This document shows, piece by piece, positions 34,812 to 43,247 of a DNA stretch of 64,000 nucleotides. Origin of the DNA: Kineosporia corallincola (GTDB taxonomy: Bacteria; Actinomycetota; Actinomycetes; Actinomycetales; Kineosporiaceae); NCBI RefSeq assembly GCF_018499875.1, contig NZ_JAHBAY010000012.1, positions 186,001 to 250,000 on the forward strand, in the 5' to 3' direction. Both the position numbers and the translations under genes were made by a program. The stretch's first letter is position 1, and each line of letters opens with the position of its first letter. Below the pieces are notes generated by a model that made no database searches, was not told the DNA's origin, and was given only the letters and a program-made list of their open reading frames with translations.

Positions 34812-35674
34812 GACCGCGCCTCCAGGTTCACGTCAGGTGCCCGCAGCACCACTTCCCCGCCTTCGATGCGCACGGTGGCGCGCCGGCCCGGGAACAGCCG
34901 CAGTGCCTCGGGCGGCAGCTGGAGCCGCCCGGCCGAGTCGATCACCGCGGCGGCCGTGCGCACCCGGCCGTCGGCCTCCTGCACCTCCGCCCCGGCCCGC
35001 TCGGCCGACAGCACGCCGTGCCGCAGGTGCAGCACCCGGGGCAGCCGGCTCAGGGCGCGGGAGTCGTGGGTGGACAGCACGCAGGTGGTGCCCTCGGCCG
35101 CCACCGCGGTGAGGGCCCGCACCACGCGCTCGGCGTTCTCGTCGTCCAGCTCGGCGGTCGGCTCGTCGGCCACCACCAGGTCGGGGGCGTGGGTCAGCGC
35201 CGCGGCCACCGCCAGGCGCTGCTGCTCGCCGCCGGACAGCCGGCCCGGCCGGGCCCCGGCCCGGTGCGACAGCGCCAGCATCTCCAGCGCCGCGCCCGGT
35301 TCCAGCCCGCCGGCCCGGCCCCGGGTGCGGGCCACCTGCGCCAGGTTCTCCAGCGCGCTCAGGTGCGGGAACAGGGCATGCGAGGGACGCTGCGGCACCC
35401 AGGCGATGCCGGTGCGCCGCAACGTCTTCAGGGCCGGGCCACGGGCCCGGGTGACGTCGGCGCCGAACAGGGTGACGGTGCCCGCGCTGGCCCGGTCGCG
35501 CAGGGCCAGGATGGACAGCAGGGTGCTCTTGCCGCCGCCGGAGGGCCCGGCGATCGCGGTGACGCTGCCGCGCGGGAAGTCGGCGTCGACCCCGCGCAGC
35601 GCGTGCACCTCGCCGGCGACGGCCTGGTAGATCCGCACCACGTTGCGGAAACCGGCCGTCACGTCACTGGTCAT
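34808..35674 (-). CDS. ABC ATPase with AbrB-like C-terminal domain
   Basis: 288 aa. MacB/LolD-type ATPase with Walker A GPSGGGKS near 43-50, signature LSGGEQQR near 147, Walker B LVVADEPTAELD and His-switch STHDSRAL. After residue 230 a short extra domain appears: VIDSAGRLQLPPEALRLFPG and RIEGGEVVLRA. This reads like an AbrB/MazE swapped-hairpin fold. The start overlaps the permease stop by 11 bp, so the three genes form one operon. Confidence 0.88.
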   Translation of the reverse strand: MTSDVTAGFRNVVRIYQAVAGEVHALRGVDADFPRGSVTAIAGPSGGGKSTLLSILALRDRASAGTVTLFGADVTRARGPALKTLRRTGIAWVPQRPSHALFPHLSALENLAQVARTRGRAGGLEPGAALEMLALSHRAGARPGRLSGGEQQRLAVAAALTHAPDLVVADEPTAELDDENAERVVRALTAVAAEGTTCVLSTHDSRALSRLPRVLHLRHGVLSAERAGAEVQEADGRVRTAAAVIDSAGRLQLPPEALRLFPGRRATVRIEGGEVVLRAPDVNLEARS

Positions 35675-38474
35675 CGCGCAGCACCTCGGCGGGTTTCAGG
35701 GTGGCCGACCGGCGCGCGGCCACCAGCACCGCGAGCGCCGTGACCGCGAGCGCGGCCAGGGCCGTGATCAGCAACGGCACCAGGGGGACCTGAACGCCCA
35801 TGGCCGGGGCCAGGCCGGGGCCGGGCTCGACCAGACGTGGCAGCAGCACCAGGACCAGGGCGAGCGGAGCGGCCAGCACGGCGAGCGCGCCCAGGCAGGT
35901 GAGGGCGAGTTCGGTGGCGCGCAGCCGGACCAGCCGCCGTGGCCGCACGCCGAAGCGGCGCAGCACCAGGTCGACCGGTGCCGCCCGGGCCACCCGGCGG
36001 TCGACGGCGACCAGCACCGACAGCCCGGCCAGGGCCGCGGCCGCGGCCCCGAGCACCACCTGGTAGCTGGCCGCCCAGCCGCTGGAGGTGAGAACCGGTG
36101 TGGCCCGGGCCTGTTCGAGCGAGCCGGTGGAGGTGGTGGACACCGACCGGCGCTCCAGGTAGGCGTTCAGCTCGTCGAGGTCGCCGGACGACCAGAGCCA
36201 GGTGGCGTAGTTGCCCTGGCCGCCGCTGATGGTGTCGACCGACGGGTCGAGGTTGCGGTTGCGGGCGTCCATCGCCGGGAACAGCGAGCGGGCGTCGAAC
36301 AACACCGTGGGCCGGCCGGCGCCGGGGAAGGTGCCCAGGCTGCCGCGAGCGGTCAGGCGCAGCTCGTCGGCGCCGACCAGAACGGTTGCCCCGGAGCCGG
36401 TCTCGTGACCGGGCAGGCCGATCAGCACGGCCGGCACGGCGCCGTTCGCGTCGGCGCCGTCGGCGTCGCCGAACAGCGCGAGAGCGGCCTTGGCGCGGGC
36501 CAGTTCGGGCCCCTGCCCCCAGGCCGCCACCGCGGCGAGGGTGTCGGGGTCGACCACCATCACGTCGACGCCGACGTAGTCGGGCCGCAGTTGCCCGGTG
36601 GCCCGCCAGACCACCGACAGCCCCGGGGCGAGCCGGGGCGACGGGCCCTCGCCGCCGCCCAGGTCGTAGGAGTGCGGGATGTGCGCCGTGCTGGCGGCAC
36701 CGGCCAGCACCGAGGCCTTGTCGAGGGCGGAGCCGTGCACCGCCGACGCCGACACCAGGCCGTAGGCCAGCACCCCGGCGCCGATGGCGAGCACCACCAC
36801 CAGGTCGGCGACGGCCACCCCGGTGTTGCGCAGCCCGCGCAGCACCAGCCGGTCGGGCGAACGCGACGGCGTGCTGCCCGCCGGGCGGGCCGCACGGCGC
36901 CGGGCCAGGAGCGGGGTGATCGGCCCGGCCAGCCGCACCAGCAGCAGGCACCCGCAGGCCAGCACCAGGATCGGCAGCACCGCGGAGAGCGGGTCGGTGT
37001 AGGAGCCGTCGCCGTCGCGGCTCAGCGTGGCGGCCACGGCGAGCACGGTGGCCCCGGTGAGCAGCGGCAGCCACGGGCCGCCGGCCCGGCCGGCGGGCAG
37101 CCCGGCCAGCTCCCGGCCGACGGCGCGGGCCTGGAGCAGCGTGACCAGGGCGTTGCAGATCAGCGTGAGCAGGGCGACGAAGCCGGCCGCGAGCAGCGTG
37201 GCCCGGACCGCGCCGGGACCGAGTTCGCGCTGCGGGCCGAAGCGCTCGAAGGCCAGCCAGGCACCCGCCCCGCCGGCCGCGGCGCCCACCAGGGCGGGCA
37301 GCAGCAGCTCGAGGAAGCCGGCCCCGACCACCACCGGCGTCGGGGTGCCCAGGCCGAGCAGCAGTTCGGTCTCCCGGCGCCGGCGCCGGGCCAGGGCACG
37401 CAGCGCGACCACCACCGCGGCCAGGCCGAGAGCGCCACCGGCGTAGGCGATTCCGCGGCCCTGCTGGGCCGCGGTGCGGGCGTCGGCCTCGGCCGCCTGC
37501 TGGAGCTCGGGCAGGGCGGTCTCGACCCGGCCGATCGAGGTGCCGTCGTCGCCCGCGAAGAGCGCCGACAGCTCGCTGCCCGGGTCGGCCGCGTCGACCT
37601 TGGCCCGCTGCGCCGCGACGGCGGCCTGCTCCAGCCGCCCGGGGGTGCGCCCGGCCGCGGTGAGCGTGGCCGAGTAGGTCCAGACCGGCACCTCCTGGGC
37701 CTCGTCGAGCGCCGTGGCGATGGTGTCGCGGTCGCCGATCACCAGGATGGCCGGGGTGGGGCAGCCCAGCGGGTCGCTGGGGATCTGCGAGGCGATGGCG
37801 GAGAAGTACGACCCGGTGGGCATCCGGCCGTCGGCGCCGGTGCGGAAGGTGCCGGCCAGGGTGAGGCCGGTGCGGGTGGTGGCCGGCGTGCCGATGACGT
37901 CGAGCACCGTGCCGTTGCTCGTGCAGCCCAGGATGTCGCCGCCCTGGAACGTGCGGCCGGCCCGGAACGTGTCGCCGGGCTCCAGGCCGAGGTCGGTGGC
38001 GACGCCGTCGGGCAGCCAGACGCCCTTCGCCCCGCGCTCGCCCCGGACCACGTCGAGTGCCTCGACCGCTCCGGTGCGGTACCAGAGCACCGCCGAGCGC
38101 CGCAGGCCACCGGCGCCGACGTAGGGCGTGGGGTGTCCCTCCTGCAACTGCCAGGCCTGGCCCCAGCGGGCGGTGACCGGGGAGCCCAGCCAGGGCGTGG
38201 AGTCGACCAGCTCGGTGAGCCGGGCCTCGGAACGGGCCGGGATCACGCCCTGCACCACCACCCCCAGCGCGGGCTGGAGCGTGACCTGGGTGCTGGCGGG
38301 CACCGTGGCGAGTTTGCGCTCCAGCGAACCGGATGCGGTGGCCCGCCCGAACAACGGCCCGGCCGCCACCAGGGCGGCCAGCAGCGCCACGCTGACCGCG
38401 ATCATCACGGCCGTGGAACCGCTGCGCAGCATGCGGCCGGGAGCCCGGCGCAGCAACGGCCAGCCACCCCGCAC
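35664..38474 (-). CDS. FtsX-family ABC permease, 936 aa
   Basis: An N-terminal membrane helix (VMIAVSVALLAALVAAGPLF) is followed by a large extracytoplasmic domain of about 300 residues. Further membrane helices appear at GIAYAGGALGLAAVVVALRALA, LLLPALVGAAAGGAGAWLAF, several in the middle (LVVVLAIGAGVLAYGLV) and at the end (LVPLLITALAALAVTALAVLVAA). A second extracytoplasmic domain lies between. This is a two-FtsX-unit permease that may export or extract lipoproteins or peptides. The start is GTG. Two ATPases follow in the same operon. Confidence 0.85.
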   Translation of the reverse strand: MRGGWPLLRRAPGRMLRSGSTAVMIAVSVALLAALVAAGPLFGRATASGSLERKLATVPASTQVTLQPALGVVVQGVIPARSEARLTELVDSTPWLGSPVTARWGQAWQLQEGHPTPYVGAGGLRRSAVLWYRTGAVEALDVVRGERGAKGVWLPDGVATDLGLEPGDTFRAGRTFQGGDILGCTSNGTVLDVIGTPATTRTGLTLAGTFRTGADGRMPTGSYFSAIASQIPSDPLGCPTPAILVIGDRDTIATALDEAQEVPVWTYSATLTAAGRTPGRLEQAAVAAQRAKVDAADPGSELSALFAGDDGTSIGRVETALPELQQAAEADARTAAQQGRGIAYAGGALGLAAVVVALRALARRRRRETELLLGLGTPTPVVVGAGFLELLLPALVGAAAGGAGAWLAFERFGPQRELGPGAVRATLLAAGFVALLTLICNALVTLLQARAVGRELAGLPAGRAGGPWLPLLTGATVLAVAATLSRDGDGSYTDPLSAVLPILVLACGCLLLVRLAGPITPLLARRRAARPAGSTPSRSPDRLVLRGLRNTGVAVADLVVVLAIGAGVLAYGLVSASAVHGSALDKASVLAGAASTAHIPHSYDLGGGEGPSPRLAPGLSVVWRATGQLRPDYVGVDVMVVDPDTLAAVAAWGQGPELARAKAALALFGDADGADANGAVPAVLIGLPGHETGSGATVLVGADELRLTARGSLGTFPGAGRPTVLFDARSLFPAMDARNRNLDPSVDTISGGQGNYATWLWSSGDLDELNAYLERRSVSTTSTGSLEQARATPVLTSSGWAASYQVVLGAAAAALAGLSVLVAVDRRVARAAPVDLVLRRFGVRPRRLVRLRATELALTCLGALAVLAAPLALVLVLLPRLVEPGPGLAPAMGVQVPLVPLLITALAALAVTALAVLVAARRSATLKPAEVLRDDQ

Positions 38475-38799
38475 GTTCCACCCCCGACATCGTCCGTCTC
38501 ACCAGAACGGCCCCAGAGTAGGACCCACCACCGACAATCTCGCGGGCAGGGTGGCCCACACCGCATACCTGCCCACACCATCTGCCCGGCAGGGCGTTTC
38601 AGCCTCCCTGCGCCGGAAACCCCTGCGGCAGCGTCCTTCCGGGCGAACCGGCTGACCTCGGGCCGCCGGCCCACGCCGGGCCGGCCGGCCCTCTCGTCGT
38701 CCACCATCTGCGCCCAAAGGGGCGAAATGATTTCAAATCCGGCAATCATCCTGGGAGGCAGTACGATCCATCGAGGCGGGGAAGGAGCTCATTCCAATC
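38475..38799. other. Divergent intergenic region, permease/GntR
   Basis: 325 bp without a gene. Close to the GntR gene I see GATTT-C-AAATC (38729-38739) inside a wider ATGATT/AATCAT repeat (38727-38749), a plausible autoregulatory GntR site. The rest (38475-38700) is GC-rich with no clear signal. Confidence 0.45.
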
Positions 38800-39543
38800 G
38801 TGGTGAACAGCAATTCGACAAAGCCGCAGAAGACCGCTCTGCTTCTGGCACAGCGGATCGTGCGCGACATCGAGCAGCAGGGTCTGGGCCCGGGCGAGAA
38901 ACTTCCGCCCGAGCGCCTCATGATGGATTCGTACGACGCCGGTCGCGGCACGCTGCGCGAATCCCTGAGATTCCTTGAACTGCAAGGTGTGCTGTCGTTC
39001 AAACCCGGCCCGGGCGGTGGCCCGGTGATCCGCAGACCCACCGCCGACAGCCTCGGCACCACCCTGGCCCTGCTGCTCCAGTTCGACCACGCCCGCTACC
39101 GCGTCGTCGTCGAGGCCCGGGCGGCGTTCGAGCCGCTGATGGCGCAGCTGGCCGCCGAGCGCATCACCGCCGACCGGCTGGGCGAGCTGGAACAGACGCT
39201 CGTCGACATGGAGGCCGGGCTCACCGACGCCGAGGTGTACCTCGACGCCAACCGGCGCTTCCACCGCACCATCGCCTGGGCCTCGGACAACTCGCTGTTC
39301 GGGTTCCTGGTCGACGCGATGGTCGGGGCGATGGACATCAGCGGCCACACCCAGGGCATCGAGTACCCGGCCCGCCGCCGGCAGTCGGTACTCAAGGCGC
39401 ACCGGGGCATCTACGAGGCGATCGCCGGGGCCCGGCCCGCCGAGGCCGGTGAGGCGATGGGCGCGCACGTCGGCGAGTACCTGGCCTACGCGGAGCGCAA
39501 ATACCCCGAGGCGCTGGACAAACCGATCACCTGGAACATCTAG
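38800..39543 (+). CDS. FadR/FCD-type GntR regulator
   Basis: 247 aa. The winged helix-turn-helix comprises LGPGEKLPPERLMMDSYDAGRGTLRESLRFLELQGVL. The FCD ligand domain has VVVEARAAFEPLMAQLAA and the metal/ligand-type residues DANRRFHRTIAWAS and KAHRGIYEAI. The GTG start is followed by a second GTG codon. Its target may be the divergent ABC operon or a remote fatty-acid/steroid pathway; not determinable. Its stop shares CTAG with the converging ATPase gene. Confidence 0.83.
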   Translation: MVNSNSTKPQKTALLLAQRIVRDIEQQGLGPGEKLPPERLMMDSYDAGRGTLRESLRFLELQGVLSFKPGPGGGPVIRRPTADSLGTTLALLLQFDHARYRVVVEARAAFEPLMAQLAAERITADRLGELEQTLVDMEAGLTDAEVYLDANRRFHRTIAWASDNSLFGFLVDAMVGAMDISGHTQGIEYPARRRQSVLKAHRGIYEAIAGARPAEAGEAMGAHVGEYLAYAERKYPEALDKPITWNI

Positions 39544-40271
39544 AGCAGGTGTCTCAGATATGCCCCGGGGTCCCGCAGGTACCGCCGCCAGTGGTCCACG
39601 ATCAGCAGGTCGTCCCAGGCCACCTCGTGCATACCGGTGGCACTGAACTCGATCACGCTCGCGCCCGGCGTGGAGGCCAGGACCGGTGAGTGGGTCGCGC
39701 AGACCACCTGCGCACCGGTCCGGCCGAGCCGGTGGAACAGCTCGACCAGACGCAACGACGAGCTGAACGACAGCGCCGACTCCGGCTCGTCCAGCACGTA
39801 GAACCCGGGGCGGGAGAACATCGCGTCGAGCACGGTGAGGAAGCCCTCGCCGTGGCTCATCTCGTCGGTGTCACCGGCCCAGTAGCCGGGCACGCCGCTG
39901 AACCTCGACATCATGCCCATGGCCGTCTCGGCCCGCAGGAAGAACCCGCTGCGCACCCGGCGCGGGCCCGTCATCATCCGCTGACCGTTCACCGTGGTGG
40001 CCAGCTTCAGCACCGAGCCCAGCGCCGACTTCTCGCGTGTACCGGCGTATTTCATGCCGGCCCGGCCGCCGTAGGAGTCCAGCCCGAAGGCCTCGGCGAG
40101 CGCCTCGGCCACCGTGGACTTGCCCGAGCCGTTCTCCCCCACCAGAAACGTGATCGGCCTGGTGAACGTCAGCCCGTGCTCGGCCAGGTCGGTGACCGCC
40201 GGCACGGTGTAGGGCCAGCGTTCGGTATCGGCATTCTCGACGTACGCGCGACGCACCAGCACGCCGCCCAA
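39540..40271 (-). CDS. AAA/ABC-type predicted ATPase (single head)
   Basis: 243 aa. Walker A VGENGSGKST at about 43-52. The ABC-like signature region is DTDEMSHGEGFLTVL, Walker B is FYVLDEPESALS and the His switch is CATHSPVLAS. It resembles the small standalone ATPases related to RecF/SMC heads and to YbeZ-unrelated AAA_21-type proteins. Role unknown. The open frame starts at TTG; a GTG three codons in is also possible, and neither has a clear ribosome site. The next gene upstream, for an SRPBCC protein, is only five bases away. Confidence 0.72.
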   Translation of the reverse strand: MGGVLVRRAYVENADTERWPYTVPAVTDLAEHGLTFTRPITFLVGENGSGKSTVAEALAEAFGLDSYGGRAGMKYAGTREKSALGSVLKLATTVNGQRMMTGPRRVRSGFFLRAETAMGMMSRFSGVPGYWAGDTDEMSHGEGFLTVLDAMFSRPGFYVLDEPESALSFSSSLRLVELFHRLGRTGAQVVCATHSPVLASTPGASVIEFSATGMHEVAWDDLLIVDHWRRYLRDPGAYLRHLL

Positions 40272-40276
40272 GCTAT

Positions 40277-40708
40277 CTAGTCGTGCACCAGTTCGCTGGC
40301 CCTCTTCAGGCCCTCGGCCTCGGTCTCGATGTAGCGGCCGGTCAGTCCCCCGGTGAGCGACCCGAGCACCCCGGCCAGGGCGCCGCGGTGCTCGATCTCC
40401 AGCCGCACCTCACAGCCGCCGGGGCGGGGCGTGACCAGGTGCCGGGCCACGGTGGTCACACCCGGCCAGGACGACTCCCAGGTGAACGAGGCGCCCGGCA
40501 CCACCTCGGTGACCTCCCAGGTGACGGTGCCCAGGCGGGGCTGACTGATGACGGCGCTCATCCCGGGTGCCAGCGGCCGGGTGCCGCGCAGCACCACCCG
40601 GCTCATCGACGACGTCCATTCCGGCCAGGCCTCGACGTCGTCCAGGATGGCCCAGACCTGCTCGGCCGGCGCCTTGATGTCGATCGTGGTGACCTGCGGA
40701 GCCGTCAT
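40277..40708 (-). CDS. SRPBCC (START-like) domain protein
   Basis: 143 aa. The opening TIDIKAPAEQVWAILDDVEAWPEWTSSM is typical of polyketide-cyclase/dehydrase-like SRPBCC proteins, which hold a hydrophobic ligand in a helix-grip fold. GASFTWESSWPGVTTVARHLV lies mid-way and the long C-terminal helix ends LKRASELVHD. No catalytic residues are predicted. It is co-directional with the ATPase gene after it. Confidence 0.83.
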   Translation of the reverse strand: MTAPQVTTIDIKAPAEQVWAILDDVEAWPEWTSSMSRVVLRGTRPLAPGMSAVISQPRLGTVTWEVTEVVPGASFTWESSWPGVTTVARHLVTPRPGGCEVRLEIEHRGALAGVLGSLTGGLTGRYIETEAEGLKRASELVHD

Positions 40709-40773
40709 CGCCTACGCCGCCCTTCGTGTGCCCCCGGTAGCGGGGACGCCTGCGGCACAGCGTAACCGCACGG

Positions 40774-41220
40774 CTACGCTCCGGGCGAGGGCTCCGCCGG
40801 GCCCCCGCGCCCGGCGTCACCCCATTGCGCTACCCGCAGGGTCACCGTGGCCCCGGCCTCGTCGTGCCAGAAGGTGATGCCGCCGCGCACCCCTTCCAGT
40901 TCGCCGGTTCCGCACCCGGGCACGATCGTGCCGAAGGTGGAACCCTCTGCGCCGTCCATGATTCCGCCGTGCTGGTAGGTCAGCGAGCCGGTGCGGCCGT
41001 CGATCGTGCCCTCGAACCGTTCCGACCCGATGTACCCCTGGCCGGTCTCCGAGCCGGCGGTCAGCACCCGCGCGGTGCTGGTGCCGGACATCCTGCCGGT
41101 GAACGTCTTCTCCACCAGCACCTGGCTCATCGCCGGGCCGTCACCGGCCTCGCGGTACACGTCGGCGTCCCAGCGGGTCACCTCGAACTGCGCCTCGATC
41201 TCGGTCTGTGTCTGCGCCAT
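40774..41220 (-). CDS. DUF3224-domain protein
   Basis: 148 aa. A single small beta-barrel-like domain: FTGRMSGTSTARVLTA, YIGSERFEGTIDGRTGSLTYQHGG and IVPGCGTGELEGVRGG are the landmarks I associate with DUF3224. It may be enzymatic or ligand-binding but has no known role. It lies between the SRPBCC and MFS genes in the same direction. Confidence 0.8.
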   Translation of the reverse strand: MAQTQTEIEAQFEVTRWDADVYREAGDGPAMSQVLVEKTFTGRMSGTSTARVLTAGSETGQGYIGSERFEGTIDGRTGSLTYQHGGIMDGAEGSTFGTIVPGCGTGELEGVRGGITFWHDEAGATVTLRVAQWGDAGRGGPAEPSPGA

Positions 41221-41266
41221 GCGCCGACCGTAGGCGTCCTGGAGCGGCGGGCATTGAAGATTCGCG

Positions 41267-42484
41267 TCAGCGGTGCCGGTCGTGTCGCGGCACCAGCGGC
41301 ACCGCCAGCAGGGGCGTGAGCGCGACCAGCGCGAAGGCCAGCGGGTAGCCGGCCACCGCGATCAGGCCGCCGACCCCCGGGCCGACGGCGGAGGCCGCCA
41401 CGAACTGCCCGGTGTTCTGGATGCCGAGCGCCCGCCCCGACCAGGCCGGGCCGGCGGCCTCGGCCACCGAGGTGAAGGCCAGCCCGTTGTCGGCGACGCT
41501 GACGGCGGTGGCCACCACCAGCACCAGCCCCGACACCAGCCCCGACACCAGCCCCCCGGCCAGGCCGGCCCCGGCGGCCAGCGCCAGCATCACCACCACC
41601 CCGCTCACCGCGACCAGGCGCAGCACCCGCACCCGGCTGCCCACCCGGTCGCTCACCCAGCCCACCGCGATACGCCCGAAAGCGCCCACGAACTGGGCGA
41701 TCGCGATCACCACGCCGGCCGCGGTGGCGTTCCAGCCCTCCCCGACGGTGAGCCAGACCAGCCCGAACGTCGACAGCGTGAACTGCGGCACCACCAGCAG
41801 GATCGAGGTCAGGTGGATGCGTGCCAGAAAGCGGTCACCGCGATAAGGGCTGCCCTGCGCCGGTTCTCCAATTATGGACGACGAGACACCGGCCGGCCGC
41901 GGCGCGTTCGCGATGCCGACGGCGCAGGCCACCGACAGCACACCGGTCAGCACCCCGGCCAGGGCCAGGGGCGCCCAGGTGCCGTAGCGCTCGGCCAGCG
42001 GCGGCACGACCAGCGCGGCCAGTGCCACGCCCAGCGGCTGGGACATCTGCCGGATGCCCATGGCCAGACCCCGGCGCGAGCGCGGGAACCAGTTCACCAC
42101 GATCTTGCCGGTGGTCGAGTTGGTACTGCCCGAGGCCGCGCCGCCGAGCACCAGCAGCAGTGCCAGCCACCAGAAGTCCCGCACCGGCGCGGCGGCCAGG
42201 GCGAGCACCGCGGTCAGGGCCAGGCCGCCGGAGATCACCTGGCGCTCGCTGCCCCGGTCGGCCAGGGCGCCCCACATCACCAGGGTCAGCACCAGCCCGA
42301 AGGTGGGCGCCGCGGCCAGCAGCCCGGCCCGGGCCAGCGGCACACCCTGCTCCCCGTGCAGCAGCGGGATCAGGTAGGCCGGGGTGCTGACCAGCAGCGT
42401 GCCCGCGGCCTGCGCGGCCAGCCCGAGACCGAGCATGCGCCAGGCGGCTGCGGGCACGGTCTCGGCGGGGCCGGTCGGGGTCAT
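41267..42484 (-). CDS. MFS transporter, 12-TM type
   Basis: 405 aa with about 12 hydrophobic helices. The A-like motif is GALADRGSERQ in loop 2-3, with a second RVGWVSDRVGSRVR-like copy (GRIAVGWVSDRVGSRVRVL) in the second half. NSTTGKIVVNWFPRSRRGLAMGIRQM resembles the sugar/acid-family loop. The ATG has AAGGAG upstream; a longer frame starting further up is antisense to the GntR gene. It is divergent from a GntR gene with a palindrome between, so it is probably regulated by it. Confidence 0.85.
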   Translation of the reverse strand: MTPTGPAETVPAAAWRMLGLGLAAQAAGTLLVSTPAYLIPLLHGEQGVPLARAGLLAAAPTFGLVLTLVMWGALADRGSERQVISGGLALTAVLALAAAPVRDFWWLALLLVLGGAASGSTNSTTGKIVVNWFPRSRRGLAMGIRQMSQPLGVALAALVVPPLAERYGTWAPLALAGVLTGVLSVACAVGIANAPRPAGVSSSIIGEPAQGSPYRGDRFLARIHLTSILLVVPQFTLSTFGLVWLTVGEGWNATAAGVVIAIAQFVGAFGRIAVGWVSDRVGSRVRVLRLVAVSGVVVMLALAAGAGLAGGLVSGLVSGLVLVVATAVSVADNGLAFTSVAEAAGPAWSGRALGIQNTGQFVAASAVGPGVGGLIAVAGYPLAFALVALTPLLAVPLVPRHDRHR

Positions 42485-42511
42485 CACAAGCTCCTTCTGC
42501 GGTACCGTTGA

Positions 42512-42534
42512 GGTGTACCCAATTGGTATACCAA
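42512..42534. promoter_or_regulatory. GntR operator candidate
   Basis: TTGGTATACCAA (42523-42534) is a perfect 12-bp palindrome, and a related GGTGTACC (42512-42519) lies 5 bp before GGTATACC. The site is between the divergent MFS and GntR starts. FCD-type GntR proteins often bind TTGTATACAA-like sites. Confidence 0.68.
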
Positions 42535-42545
42535 AGGAATCCGCG

Positions 42546-43247
42546 ATGACAACCGGCGCCGACGCCACCGCCTACGCCCACCTCCGGTCGGCGATCCTCA
42601 CGCTGGAGCTGCTGCCCGGCGAGAAGCTGAGCGAACGCGGGCTGGAGACCGTGCTGGGGGCCTCCCGCACGCCGATCCGCGCGGCCCTGATGCGGCTGGC
42701 CAACGAGGGTCTCACCCAGCGCGCCGGGCGGGGCTGGCAGGTCACGCCGATCGACCTGGCCGAGGTGCGGGCCGTGATGGAGTACCGGGAGGCCCTGGAG
42801 ACGGCGGCGGTCCGGCTCGCCGCCGACCGGGCCGAGCCGGCCGAGCTGGCCGCGCTGCGCGACCTGGCCCAGGCCCACCGGGACCGGGACGACGAGGAGA
42901 CCGGCCTGCGCGACGGCAGCGACTTCCACGTGGCCCTGGCCCGGCTGTCGCGCAACCCGTTCCTGGCCGAGGGCATGAGCGGCGCCCTCACCCGGCTCGG
43001 CCGCACCCGCTGGCTGGAGGTGCGCACGCCGCGGTCCCGGGCCCAGGCGCGCGACGAGCACCTGGCCGTGGTCGACGCGCTCGTGGCCCAGAACGCCGAC
43101 CTGGCGGCCGAACTCGTGGTGTCGCACTGCCACGGCACCCGCGACCGCCTGCTCGCCCGCCTCGGCGACGAGCGCCGCCGGCTGCGCGGCCGGGGCCTGG
43201 CGATCATCGAGTCCTCCACCGCCCCGCCCCCGCTGCGGGCCGTCTGA
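42546..43247 (+). CDS. FCD-type GntR regulator
   Basis: 233 aa. The DNA-binding part reads LELLPGEKLSERGLETVLGASRTPIRAALMRLANEGL. The FCD part reads VMEYREALETAAVRLAA and DGSDFHVALARLSRNPFLAEGM, with the conserved Asp and His. The ATG has AAAGGA upstream and lies 62 bp from the divergent MFS start. It is likely a local repressor. It ends flush against the converging second MFS gene with no gap. Confidence 0.86.
   Translation: MTTGADATAYAHLRSAILTLELLPGEKLSERGLETVLGASRTPIRAALMRLANEGLTQRAGRGWQVTPIDLAEVRAVMEYREALETAAVRLAADRAEPAELAALRDLAQAHRDRDDEETGLRDGSDFHVALARLSRNPFLAEGMSGALTRLGRTRWLEVRTPRSRAQARDEHLAVVDALVAQNADLAAELVVSHCHGTRDRLLARLGDERRRLRGRGLAIIESSTAPPPLRAV

Noticed and set aside
34194-35674. 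JetD-like partner directly after the SMC-like gene
   Set aside because: The next genes are on the opposite strand and are plain ABC transporter ATPases with no Toprim or DUF3322-like features.
35643-38978. 1111-aa open frame on the plus strand
   Set aside because: It is antisense to the FtsX permease gene and of Gly/Gln/Arg/His low-complexity text, typical of the reverse frame of a GC-rich gene.
41868-41885. Third copy of the GGACGACGA repeat
   Set aside because: It lies inside the coding sequence of the MFS gene and has no matching second arm, so no hairpin is formed.
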